Origin: Tsuneonella troitsensis
Lineage (GTDB): Bacteria > Pseudomonadota > Alphaproteobacteria > Sphingomonadales > Sphingomonadaceae
Assembly: GCF_001441535.1 (NCBI RefSeq)
Contig: NZ_LMAU01000003.1
Coordinates: 248,001-312,000, forward strand
Reading direction: 5' to 3'
Length of the DNA stretch: 64,000 bases
The notes beneath the pieces are model-generated. The model was not told the origin of the DNA and ran no database searches. It worked only from the letters and a program-made list of their open reading frames with translations. Of the stretch, positions 1-9,900 are shown piece after piece (position 1 is the first letter of the stretch; the number at the start of each line of letters is the position of its first letter). The position numbers and the translations under genes are program-made.

Positions 1-146
1 AAGGTGCCCGACAGGGTTTTCGAGGCACTATTCGCGACGTAATCCTTGGCCGCGACGGGCGGCTTGGCCTTGTCGTCCTGCGCCATTCCAGCGGTCGGAA
101 CGAATAGGGCGAGCGCGGCACCGGTGGCCAAGATACGGAAAAGCAT
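1..146 (-). CDS. Secreted protein, N-terminal fragment (gene runs off the left edge)
   Basis: Only the first 48 codons lie in the window. The protein begins MLFRILATGAALALF and has a classical Sec signal peptide with a probable cleavage after GMAQ (about residue 23), so it is exported. The short mature part (DDKAKPPVAAKDYV, then SASKTLSGTF) resembles the start of sphingomonad S10 serine-carboxypeptidase-like proteins, but this is a weak impression from about 25 residues. It reads in the same direction as uvrB, which ends about 80 bases upstream of this start. The function cannot be settled without the rest of the gene. Confidence 0.6.
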   Translation of the reverse strand, partial: MLFRILATGAALALFVPTAGMAQDDKAKPPVAAKDYVANSASKTLSGT

Positions 147-226
147 GGCAGCCCTATGGCAAAGCGGCGCGCTGGGGTAAATCGTCGCGGCGGTTTATCC
201 GGCGGCTAACGCCGACGAAAACCTGC

Positions 227-2422
<2,196 letters not shown>

Positions 2423-2436
2423 CGGCGCGATATGGG

Positions 2437-2451
2437 GAACGGGACGCGAAC
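2437..2451 (-). promoter_or_regulatory. Candidate LexA (SOS) box upstream of uvrB
   Basis: The plus strand reads GAAC-GGGACGC-GAAC, which on the uvrB strand is GTTC-N7-GTTC, the direct-repeat LexA operator of Alphaproteobacteria. It sits 15-29 bases upstream of the uvrB start in the 76-base divergent spacer and so could also influence the amidohydrolase gene at 2499. The match is exact. Assignment rests on known uvrB regulation and position, not on a scan of chance occurrences. Confidence 0.75.
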
Positions 2452-2498
2452 ACGCAAGCGGTTGGCAACGCGGCAAGACCTACGTAGCTTTGCGAGCG

Positions 2499-4196
2499 AT
2501 GAAACGCGCAACCCTGGCCCTCGTCGGCGCATCGCTGGTCCTGTCCTCCTGCGCAACGGTGCCGCAGCCCGAGCAATTCGACCTCATAGTGCGAGGGGGT
2601 ACGGTCTACGATGGCGGCGGGGGCACGCCGTTCGTGGCCGATGTCGGTGTGCGGGGAGACCGGATAGTCGCGGTCGAGCGGCGGCTGGATGGAGCGGCGA
2701 AGCAGGTCATAGACGCTTCGGGGCTCGCGGTCGCGCCGGGCTTCATCAACATGTTGAGCTGGGCCAACGATTCCCTGATCATCGACGGGGCGAGCGAAAG
2801 CGATATCCGGCAGGGCGTCACGCTCGAGGTCATGGGCGAGGGCACATCTCCGGGTCCGATCACCGATGCGATGGCAGCGCGCAAGGAAGCCGGCCAGACC
2901 GACGTCAGGTATCCGGTCCCCTGGCGCACGCTCGGCGGATATTGGGAATTCCTGGAGCAACGCGGCATCGCGACCAATGTCGCCAGCTTCGTCGGCGCGA
3001 CGACGGTCCGGTCGATCGTTCTGGGACAGGCCGATGTCGATCCCGATCCGGTTCAGCTTTCCCGGATGCAGAACCTCGTACGTGAAGCGATGAACGAAGG
3101 CGCGATGGGCGTGGGTTCGTCGCTGATCTACGCTCCGGCGCTGTTTGCGGAAACCGACGAACTCGTGGCGCTGGCCCGTGCTTCAGCCGAATGCGGCGGG
3201 ATGTATATCAGCCACCTGCGCAACGAGAGCGACGGGGTGCTCGAAGCGACTGACGAACTGATCGAGATCGCGCGGCGGTCCGGCGGGCCGGCGGAAATGT
3301 ATCACATGAAGCAGGCCGGGGCGGGCAACTGGGACAAGCAGGACGCGGTCATCGCCAGGATCGAGGCCGCGCGCGCCGAGGGAATTCGCATCACTGCCAA
3401 TATGTACACTTACACCGCGGGGGCGACCGGGCTCGACGCCGCCATGCCCCCGTGGGTCCGCGAGGGCGGTTACGATCAGTGGTCGGCCCGGCTCAGGGAC
3501 TCGGCTGTCCGTGAGCGTCTCCGCGCGGAAATGACCGCACGGCCCAAGGACTGGGACAACCTGTATTTCCAGGCCGGCAGCGCGGACAAGGTCCTGCTGC
3601 TCGATTTCCGGAACCCGGCGCTGGCGAAATACATCGGCCGCACGCTGGCCGACGTGGCCAAGGAGCGGGGCACTTCGCCGGAAGACACCGCGATGGATCT
3701 CGTGATCGAGGACGGTTCGCGTGTCGGCGTCGCTTATTTCCTGATGAGCGAGGAGAACGTGGCGCGGCAGACCGCCTTGCCGTGGATGTCCTTCGGCAGC
3801 GATTCCTCTTCGCAGGCGCCGCGCGGCGTATTCCTGAATTCGCGGCTCCATCCGCGCGGCTACGGCAACTTCGCCCGGTTGCTCGGGAAATACGTTCGCG
3901 AGGAAAAGCGCCTGACGCTCGCCGAAGCCGTCCGCCGACTGACGAGCTTCCCGGCCGCTAACCTAGGGATCACGGATCGAGGGCAGGTCAAGCCTGGCAT
4001 GTTCGCGGACCTGGCGATCTTCGTCCCCGCGACCATCGCCGATCGTGCGACCTACGCCGAGCCTCAGCAATTCGCCGTCGGCGTGCGCGACGTGGTGGTG
4101 AACGGGCAACCGGTGTTGCTCGGCGGCGAGATGACAGGTGCCCGGCCCGGGCGCGCGGTACGTGGACCGGGAACGGGTCGCTGTCCGGCTCGCTGA
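2499..4196 (+). CDS. N-acyl-D-amino-acid deacylase family lipoprotein (amidohydrolase)
   Basis: The 565-aa protein begins MKRATLALVGASLVLSSC, a lipoprotein signal with lipobox cysteine at residue 18. The body is a urease-type amidohydrolase: beta-sandwich start (FDLIVRGGTVYDGGG), then PGFIN, and a C-terminal part (LGITDRGQVKPGMFADLAIF) typical of D-aminoacylases and related dihydroorotase-like enzymes. Metal-site histidines corresponding to the D-aminoacylase SH and HHK motifs are visible as SHLR (H239) and YHMK (H269). However the usual HxH/HxD after PGFID is replaced by LSW (residues 86-88), and the usual bridging Cys motif (GNCG) is GEGT with Glu114. Probably a periplasmic hydrolase of N-acyl amino acids or peptides with an altered metal site. 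Substrate unknown. Confidence 0.85.
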   Translation: MKRATLALVGASLVLSSCATVPQPEQFDLIVRGGTVYDGGGGTPFVADVGVRGDRIVAVERRLDGAAKQVIDASGLAVAPGFINMLSWANDSLIIDGASESDIRQGVTLEVMGEGTSPGPITDAMAARKEAGQTDVRYPVPWRTLGGYWEFLEQRGIATNVASFVGATTVRSIVLGQADVDPDPVQLSRMQNLVREAMNEGAMGVGSSLIYAPALFAETDELVALARASAECGGMYISHLRNESDGVLEATDELIEIARRSGGPAEMYHMKQAGAGNWDKQDAVIARIEAARAEGIRITANMYTYTAGATGLDAAMPPWVREGGYDQWSARLRDSAVRERLRAEMTARPKDWDNLYFQAGSADKVLLLDFRNPALAKYIGRTLADVAKERGTSPEDTAMDLVIEDGSRVGVAYFLMSEENVARQTALPWMSFGSDSSSQAPRGVFLNSRLHPRGYGNFARLLGKYVREEKRLTLAEAVRRLTSFPAANLGITDRGQVKPGMFADLAIFVPATIADRATYAEPQQFAVGVRDVVVNGQPVLLGGEMTGARPGRAVRGPGTGRCPAR

Positions 4197-4260
4197 GCGC
4201 GGTGTTGGCAGCGGTCCCGGTCGGCGCTAGCGTCGGTCGCGATCTCTAGGAGACTTTGTG

Positions 4261-4818
4261 ATGCGTCTTGGTACCGCAGTGATCCTTATGGGTTCGTTTG
4301 TGCTGTCCGCCTGCGGCAGCGAAACCCGCGATACCGCAGCTTCGTCCAAGACCTCGGAGGAGGTGGTCGCCGAGGCGGGCAAGCTTGAGCAGCCACGCGC
4401 CGGGCAGTACGAAACGACCACCGAAATCGTCGAGTTCAATATTCCCGGTCTTCCCGCAGCGCAGGCGGAGCAGATGAAATCGATGATGGGCAACGCCGCC
4501 CGCCAGTCGAGTTCGTTCTGCCTGACCGAAGAGGAAGCGGCGAAGGGGTTCGAGGATTCCATTCGCAAGATGACCGAAGGAAGCGACGGCATGAAGTGCG
4601 CATTCGACAAGTTCGATGCGGACGGCGGCAAGCTCGACGCGGCGATGACCTGCCAGGGTCCGCAGGGAATGAACTCCGAAATCACCCTCGACGGAACGGC
4701 GGGTGCGGAAGCCTCCGACATGCGCATGGCGATGGTCCAGAAGGGCTCGATGATCCCCGGCGGCGAAATGCGGATGGAAATGCGGATGAAGTCTCGCCGG
4801 ACCGGCGATTGTTCGTGA
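4261..4818 (+). CDS. DUF3617-type lipoprotein
   Basis: A 185-aa exported protein starting MRLGTAVILMGSFVLSAC, with a lipobox ending in Cys18, so probably anchored to a membrane. The body has the DUF3617 look: GQYETTTEIVEFNIPGLP, a conserved FCLTEEEA segment, a second cysteine in GMKCAFDKF, a third in MTCQGP, and a Met-rich end (RMEMRMKSRRTGDC). The family is widespread in sphingomonads and has no established role. An AGGAG Shine-Dalgarno sequence 8 bases upstream favours the ATG at 4261; the GTG directly before it (4258) is a less likely start. Confidence 0.85.
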   Translation: MRLGTAVILMGSFVLSACGSETRDTAASSKTSEEVVAEAGKLEQPRAGQYETTTEIVEFNIPGLPAAQAEQMKSMMGNAARQSSSFCLTEEEAAKGFEDSIRKMTEGSDGMKCAFDKFDADGGKLDAAMTCQGPQGMNSEITLDGTAGAEASDMRMAMVQKGSMIPGGEMRMEMRMKSRRTGDCS

Positions 4819-4860
4819 AGCCTGCCTGAAACCAGCGGCCGGCGCGGGAGTTGTAGGGCA

Positions 4861-5622
4861 ATGGCTCCACGTTTCGACTACAGCCGGGTTTCCCTTGCCC
4901 GCGATGCCCTCGCGCGGCGCATCGCGATCGTGCGCGAGGATGGGCCGGGAGATGTCGTGGGGCCACCCGCACGCCGCCTGATCGGCGAACTGGATGTTCT
5001 GGCCGAACCCTTCCGCCGGGTGGTCCGTCGTCACGAGCCGATCGCAGCCGTGCGTTCGCGCACCGTCATGCTGCTGCCCGGGTTCGCCACGCACCCCGTC
5101 CGGATGCGATACATGGCGCGTCGTCTCGAAGCGGCCGGGCATACGGTCAAGCGTTGGGGTCTGGGCTTCAACTGGGGTCCGACCGAGGACAACGTGGCGC
5201 AGCTCGAGGTTAGGCTTGGCGACATCCACGAGCGTCATGGTGAGCCGATCGTCCTCGTCGGATGGAGCCTAGGCGGATTGTTCGCGCGAGAGCTAGCCAA
5301 GCGGCAGCCGGACCGGGTCGCCAAGGTCGTGACTATGGGCTCGCCCTTTTCGTGGAGCACACGGGCGAACAACGTGTGGCGGGCCTATCATCTCGTCACC
5401 GGTCACAGGGTCGAGGAACCCCCGATCAAGGTCGAACTGGCGGGCAAGCCGCCGGTCGAAACGGTCGCACTCTGGAGCCCGCGCGACGGTATCGTTCATC
5501 CCCGAGCCGCGCGGGGACTACCGGGAGAGCGCGATCGCGAGGTCGCGCTGCGGTGCACCCACATGGGTTTCGCGTACGATCCGCAGGCCATCGCCGCCGT
5601 CCTGCGCGAACTCGATCGCTGA
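4861..5622 (+). CDS. Alpha/beta-fold hydrolase (lipase-like)
   Basis: A 253-aa cytoplasmic-looking protein with no signal peptide. The alpha/beta hydrolase core starts at TVMLLPGF (about residue 68); the nucleophile elbow GWSLGG places Ser136. The acid is probably the Asp in SPRDGIVHP and the base the His in CTHMGF near the C-terminus. The LLPGFATHP opening and long N-terminal helix resemble the cofactor-less hydrolases of sphingomonads that have SPxDGIVxP and a late GCxHxG-type histidine motif. The partial gene at the right edge of the window belongs to a related group. Substrate unknown. Start is the ATG at 4861, 42 bases after the preceding gene, without a clear Shine-Dalgarno. Confidence 0.85.
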   Translation: MAPRFDYSRVSLARDALARRIAIVREDGPGDVVGPPARRLIGELDVLAEPFRRVVRRHEPIAAVRSRTVMLLPGFATHPVRMRYMARRLEAAGHTVKRWGLGFNWGPTEDNVAQLEVRLGDIHERHGEPIVLVGWSLGGLFARELAKRQPDRVAKVVTMGSPFSWSTRANNVWRAYHLVTGHRVEEPPIKVELAGKPPVETVALWSPRDGIVHPRAARGLPGERDREVALRCTHMGFAYDPQAIAAVLRELDR

Positions 5623-5631
5623 CCGCCGACA

Positions 5632-5654
5632 CAATATGATGCACTGCAATATTG
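5632..5654. promoter_or_regulatory. Palindrome upstream of the Anbu operon
   Basis: A perfect 6-base inverted repeat CAATAT-N11-ATATTG lies about 55-78 bases before the ATP-grasp start, in an AT-rich patch that stands out from its GC-rich surroundings. The same patch holds two direct GATGCA copies. A regulator binding site near the operon promoter is a reasonable reading; no regulator has been tied to it. Confidence 0.4.
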
Positions 5655-5709
5655 GGGATGCAATTCCCGCCTGCCTGTTTAGTGTGCGTGCGATGATGGC
5701 ACGGGGGCA

Positions 5710-7137
5710 ATGAACATCGCGGCTGAACCCTTCGACGAGATGCGCGATCCGGCCGGAGCGGTCAGGCCGGCATATGCCGACTACTCGAAGTGGTACGACG
5801 AACAGGACCGCGACTGGCTGCGGCGCAAGGACCGCGAGGCCGAAGGAGTCTTTCGCCGCACCGGCATCACCTTCAACGTCTATGGCGAAGACGCGGCCGA
5901 AGAGCGGCTGATCCCGTTCGATATGGTGCCGCGCATCGTCTCGGCACCCGAATGGCGGCGGCTGACACGCGGCATCGAGCAGCGCGTGCGCGCACTGAAT
6001 GCTTTCATCCACGACCTCTACCACCGGCAGGAAATCATTCGCGCGGGCCGCGTGCCCGAGCGTCTGCTGCGCGACAACGACGCGTGGCTGCCCGACATGG
6101 TCGGCTTCACGCCGCCCGGCGGCGTCTATACGCACATCGTCGGCATCGACCTGGTGCGGACCGGACCCGACGATTTCTTCGTGCTCGAGGACAACGCCCG
6201 CACCCCGTCGGGCGTGTCCTACATGCTCGAGAATCGCGAAACGATGATGGCGATGTTCCCCGAGCTGTTCACGCGGGTGGGGATCGAGACCGTCAGCGAT
6301 TACCCGCGCAAGCTCGCCCGCAGCCTGGCGGCCTGCGCGCCGCCGAAGACCCGGGGCAAGCCCACGGTCGCGGTGCTGACCCCGGGGATCTACAACAGCG
6401 CCTATTACGAACACGCCTTTCTCGCCGACCAGATGGGCGCCGAACTGGTCGAAGGCGCGGACCTGAGGGTTATCGACGGGCGGGTGGCGATGCGGACCAC
6501 CGGGGGGTACGAGCCGATCGACGTGTTGTACCGCCGCGTCGACGACAACTACCTCGATCCGCTGAGCTTCCAGCCCGATAGCATGTTGGGCGTTCCGGGG
6601 CTTATGGACGTGTATCGATCGGGCGGGATCACGATCGCGAACGCCCCGGGGACGGGGATCGCCGACGACAAGGCGATCTATTCGTTCATGCCCGAGATCG
6701 TGGAGTTCTATACCGGCGAAAAGCCGCTACTCCCGAACGTGGAGACCTTCCGCTGCGCCGATGCCGACAGCTTGAAGTACGTACTCGACAACCTCGGCGA
6801 ACTGGTCGTGAAGGAAGTCCACGGATCGGGCGGATATGGGATGCTGGTCGGACCGACGTCCACCAAGCGCGAGATCGCCGAATTTCGCCGAAAGCTGATC
6901 GCGCGTCCCGAGAACTACATCGCCCAGCCCACGCTTGCGCTCAGCACCTGCCCCGTGTTCACCCGCAAGGGTTTCGCGCCCCGCCACGTCGACCTGCGGC
7001 CATTCGTTCTGGTGTCGCCCAACGGGGTCGAGATCACGCCGGGCGGCCTTACGCGTGTGGCGCTCAAGAAGGGCAGTCTGGTCGTTAACTCGTCGCAAGG
7101 CGGCGGGACGAAAGACACCTGGGTGCTCAAAGACTGA
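5710..7137 (+). CDS. Circularly permuted ATP-grasp protein of the Anbu operon
   Basis: A 475-aa protein of the circularly permuted ATP-grasp type 2 family (formerly DUF404/DUF407). Recognisable segments are FNVYGEDAAEERLIPFD near residue 55, LRDNDAWLPDMVG, the ATP-grasp-like stretch VKEVHGSGGYGMLVGP, and ENYIAQPTLALS and DLRPFVLVS near the end. ATP-grasp enzymes usually form amide bonds through an acyl-phosphate; this family resembles glutathionylspermidine synthetase. The gene is first in an operon with an alpha-E protein (1-base overlap), a transglutaminase and Anbu. That order is well known across proteobacteria, but the product of the pathway is not established. A six-codon open frame (ATG at 5693) ends in a TGA that overlaps this ATG. 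Confidence 0.92.
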   Translation: MNIAAEPFDEMRDPAGAVRPAYADYSKWYDEQDRDWLRRKDREAEGVFRRTGITFNVYGEDAAEERLIPFDMVPRIVSAPEWRRLTRGIEQRVRALNAFIHDLYHRQEIIRAGRVPERLLRDNDAWLPDMVGFTPPGGVYTHIVGIDLVRTGPDDFFVLEDNARTPSGVSYMLENRETMMAMFPELFTRVGIETVSDYPRKLARSLAACAPPKTRGKPTVAVLTPGIYNSAYYEHAFLADQMGAELVEGADLRVIDGRVAMRTTGGYEPIDVLYRRVDDNYLDPLSFQPDSMLGVPGLMDVYRSGGITIANAPGTGIADDKAIYSFMPEIVEFYTGEKPLLPNVETFRCADADSLKYVLDNLGELVVKEVHGSGGYGMLVGPTSTKREIAEFRRKLIARPENYIAQPTLALSTCPVFTRKGFAPRHVDLRPFVLVSPNGVEITPGGLTRVALKKGSLVVNSSQGGGTKDTWVLKD

Positions 7138-8081
7138 TGCTGGGCCGCACCGCCAATCACCTGTTCTGGATGTTCCGCTATCTTGAGCGGGCGGAGAATA
7201 CTGCGCGGTTGCTCGATGCAGGGCTGCGGATGGCTCTTACGCGCGATATCATCACTGCCGAGGAAGAATGGCGCTCCGTGATCCAGGCCTCGGGACAGGC
7301 GGCCGCCTATCGCGCCAAGCACGGCACGTTCACCGGCATCCAGGTCTGGAACCACATCCTGCGCGACCGCGACAATCAGGGCAGCGTGCTCGCGATGATG
7401 CGCAACGTGCGGACCAATGCCCGGTTGGTGCGCAATGCCATCTCGGGCGAACTGTGGAGTGTCGTCAACGAAAGCTGGATGCAGATCGACGAGGCCCTGT
7501 CCCGCCCGGTCGGGCAGGGCGCAGTCGGGGGGGTGATCGGAATGGTCCGCCGGACCGGGACGCTGGCGCACGGGGCGATGGTCAATTCCATGCTGCGCGA
7601 TGCCGGCTACAATTTCGCCAACGCGGGCACCTTCGTCGAGCGGGCGGACAACACCGCGCGTATCCTCGACATGAAATATTACCTACTGCTGCCGTCGCTC
7701 AGTTACGTCGGGTCGAGCCTCGATTCCGGGCAGTGGGATCAGGTGCTGCGCTCCGTTTCGGGCGACCGTGCTTACCGCTGGCTCAATGCCGGGCAGGCCG
7801 ATCCGAGGGGCATCGTCGAATTCCTCGTGTTGGACGAACGCTTCCCGCGCAGCCTTGCCTTCAGCCATTCCCTGCTGCGCGCGAACCTCAAGTCGCTGGC
7901 GCGCATTCACAAGACTAGGGGCGAAAGCATCGAGTTGATTGAAGCATCTTCTTCCAAGCTCGCGGATCTGACGATCGAAAACGTATTCGACCGCGGTCTA
8001 CATGAATTCCTGACCGATTTCATGCGCGCCAACGCGCAGATCGCGCGGGCGATCGCAGACGACTACCGGTTCCTGCGGTGA
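7137..8081 (+). CDS. Alpha-E domain protein (DUF403)
   Basis: A 314-aa all-helical protein beginning MLGRTANHLFWMFRYLERAENTAR, the signature of the alpha-E family, with a second matching stretch (FVERADNTARILDMKYYLLLP) around residue 170. The start codon overlaps the ATP-grasp stop by one base, so the two are translationally coupled and probably work together. In many bacteria alpha-E and permuted ATP-grasp domains are fused, which suggests that they form one enzyme or complex. No catalytic residues are known for this family, and its biochemical role is undetermined. Confidence 0.92.
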   Translation: MLGRTANHLFWMFRYLERAENTARLLDAGLRMALTRDIITAEEEWRSVIQASGQAAAYRAKHGTFTGIQVWNHILRDRDNQGSVLAMMRNVRTNARLVRNAISGELWSVVNESWMQIDEALSRPVGQGAVGGVIGMVRRTGTLAHGAMVNSMLRDAGYNFANAGTFVERADNTARILDMKYYLLLPSLSYVGSSLDSGQWDQVLRSVSGDRAYRWLNAGQADPRGIVEFLVLDERFPRSLAFSHSLLRANLKSLARIHKTRGESIELIEASSSKLADLTIENVFDRGLHEFLTDFMRANAQIARAIADDYRFLR

Positions 8082-8097
8082 GGGAGGGCTAGACGAT

Positions 8098-8913
8098 ATG
8101 CGCCTGGCGATCCGCCACACCACCCGGTACACGTTTGCCGCCCCTGTGGCGCATGCCCTTCAGCGATTGCGCCTTACGCCCAAGACAACGCAAGGGCAGG
8201 CGATCCTCGACTGGCAAATGGACTACTCGAACGCCCGGAAGGAGCTCGAGTACGAGGACCAGCACCATAACACGGTAACGCTGATCTCGGTCGACGAGGG
8301 TGCGCGCGAGGTTACCGTAACCTGTCACGGCACCGTGCAGACGCAGGACAAGGCAGGCATCATCGGACATCACGCCGGGCACCTTCCGCTGTGGTGTTTT
8401 ACCGGGCAGACCAAGTTGACCCGGCCGGGACCGCGATTGCGCCAGATGGTCCGCATGCTCGATTTTTCCGACCAGCGACGCCTCGAATTCCTCCATGCCC
8501 TTTCGGCGGCGGTGCGCGGAGAGGTGACCTACGGCACCGGCGCCACGGGTGTTTCGACGACCGCCGAGGAGGCGCTCGAAGCGGGGATCGGCGTGTGCCA
8601 GGATCATGCCCACGTCTTCATCGGCGCCGCGCGCAGCGTCGGGGTGCCGGCCCGCTATGTATCGGGCTACCTGATGATGAACGACCGCATCGATCAGGAG
8701 GCCACGCACGCCTGGGCCGAAGCGCACGTGGACGGACTGGGATGGGTCGGCTTCGACGTGTCGAATGGCATTAGTCCCGATCCCCGATACGTCCGCGTTG
8801 CCACCGGCCGCGACTACCGCGATGCCGCTCCGATCACCGGGGTCGTTTTCGGCACCTCGACCGAAGATCTCCATGTCGATGTGGCTGTGGAACAACAAAG
8901 GCAGGAACAGTGA
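8098..8913 (+). CDS. Transglutaminase-like protein of the Anbu operon
   Basis: A 271-aa protein with an N-terminal beta-rich bacterial transglutaminase domain (HTTRYTFAAPVAHALQRLRL) followed by the papain-like transglutaminase core. The catalytic triad is visible: Cys167 in GVCQDHAH, His204 in ATHAWAEA and Asp220 in GFDVSN. There is no signal peptide, so it acts in the cytoplasm as peptidase, amidase or crosslinker. It starts 16 bases after the alpha-E gene behind a GGAGGG-like ribosome site and is followed by Anbu 64 bases later. The family is a standard partner of the alpha-E and ATP-grasp genes. Confidence 0.92.
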   Translation: MRLAIRHTTRYTFAAPVAHALQRLRLTPKTTQGQAILDWQMDYSNARKELEYEDQHHNTVTLISVDEGAREVTVTCHGTVQTQDKAGIIGHHAGHLPLWCFTGQTKLTRPGPRLRQMVRMLDFSDQRRLEFLHALSAAVRGEVTYGTGATGVSTTAEEALEAGIGVCQDHAHVFIGAARSVGVPARYVSGYLMMNDRIDQEATHAWAEAHVDGLGWVGFDVSNGISPDPRYVRVATGRDYRDAAPITGVVFGTSTEDLHVDVAVEQQRQEQ

Positions 8914-8977
8914 CCGCGCCCGCGCTTTAGTTACAATCAAGCGAAGCTGCAGATGTGGGCCGGGGGGCCAGAAGCAA

Positions 8978-9736
8978 ATGACTTATTGCGTGGGAATGGT
9001 GCTCGACAAGGGCCTCGTCCTGATGAGCGACACGCGAACCAACTCGGGCGTCGACAACATCTCGGTGTTTCGCAAGATGACGCACTGGGAAGTGCCGGGC
9101 GAACGGATCATCGCGGTAATGACCGCCGGAAATCTTGCGACGACCCAGGCCGTGATCAGCCAGCTAGAGGAGCGCACCAAGGCTCCGGATGATCGGCACA
9201 ACACCGTCTATGATGCCCCGACCATGTTCCAGGTCGCGACCGAGATCGGACGGTTGCTGCGCGATACGATCGACGAGAGGCAGTCTGCGAACGGTGCATC
9301 GGGGCATGGGCGCTTCACCGCTTCCATCATCGTAGCCGGCCAGATCAAGGGCATGGAGCCGCGGCTCTTCCTCATCTACCCGGAAGGAAACTTCATCGAA
9401 GCGAACTGGGACACGCCGTTCTTTCAGATCGGCGAAACCAAGTACGGCCGGCCGATCCTGTTGCGCGCATACGACCGATCGATGAGTTTCGAGGATGCGG
9501 TGAAGCTGCTGATGGTCAGCTTCGATTCCACTCTCAAGGCCAACCTTTCCGTCGGCCTGCCGCTCGACATGATGGTGATCGAACGGGATGCCTTTACCGC
9601 AGGGCACCAGCGCCGCATCACGCACGAAGACAGCTATTTCCAGGCGATCTCCGCAGGTTGGAGCGATTCCCTGCGAAACGCTTTCAATCAGTTGCCCGAT
9701 TACAGCTTCTACGCGCAGGCCGACGAGACGGCTTGA
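8978..9736 (+). CDS. Anbu, proteasome-type self-compartmentalising peptidase
   Basis: A 252-aa protein of the proteasome beta-subunit (Ntn-hydrolase) fold. It begins MTYCVGMVLDKGLVLMSDTR; loss of Met1 exposes Thr2 as catalytic Thr1, and Asp18 in MSDTR and Lys33 in VFRKM occupy the expected accessory positions. This pattern and the operon context fit Anbu (ancestral beta subunit, HslV relative), which forms ring or helical assemblies with weak or unknown protease activity. The ATG at 8978 is chosen because it alone puts Thr at position 2; longer upstream in-frame sequence overlaps the transglutaminase gene and is not conserved-looking. It is last in the operon. Confidence 0.92.
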   Translation: MTYCVGMVLDKGLVLMSDTRTNSGVDNISVFRKMTHWEVPGERIIAVMTAGNLATTQAVISQLEERTKAPDDRHNTVYDAPTMFQVATEIGRLLRDTIDERQSANGASGHGRFTASIIVAGQIKGMEPRLFLIYPEGNFIEANWDTPFFQIGETKYGRPILLRAYDRSMSFEDAVKLLMVSFDSTLKANLSVGLPLDMMVIERDAFTAGHQRRITHEDSYFQAISAGWSDSLRNAFNQLPDYSFYAQADETA

Positions 9737-9768
9737 TTCCGGCTCCCTAGGCGCACTTCCTGCCGGAA
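9737..9768 (+). terminator. Possible stem-loop after the Anbu operon
   Basis: TTCCGGC and GCCGGAA form a perfect 7-base stem with an 18-base loop starting right after the Anbu stop codon. There is no U-run after it, so it may be a processing or Rho-related structure and not an intrinsic terminator. Confidence 0.35.
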
Positions 9769-9844
9769 AATCACATCCGATGCGGAGGAATGTCTGCTCT
9801 TCGCTCTGGTTCGAAATACGAATGAGTACTTAATTCATTATCTC

Positions 9845-9868
9845 CAATTTGGTGGTCACACCGAATTG
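9845..9868. promoter_or_regulatory. Dyad upstream of the LuxR-type regulator
   Basis: An imperfect 24-base palindrome, CAATTTGGTG opposite CACCGAATTG, lies 33 bases upstream of the regulator ATG. It pairs nine of the outer ten bases on each side. Its size and position fit an operator, possibly autoregulatory, but the regulator that binds it is unknown. Confidence 0.4.
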
Positions 9869-9900
9869 TCAAATACCTTTGCGCCGACAAGATCGGCGAC

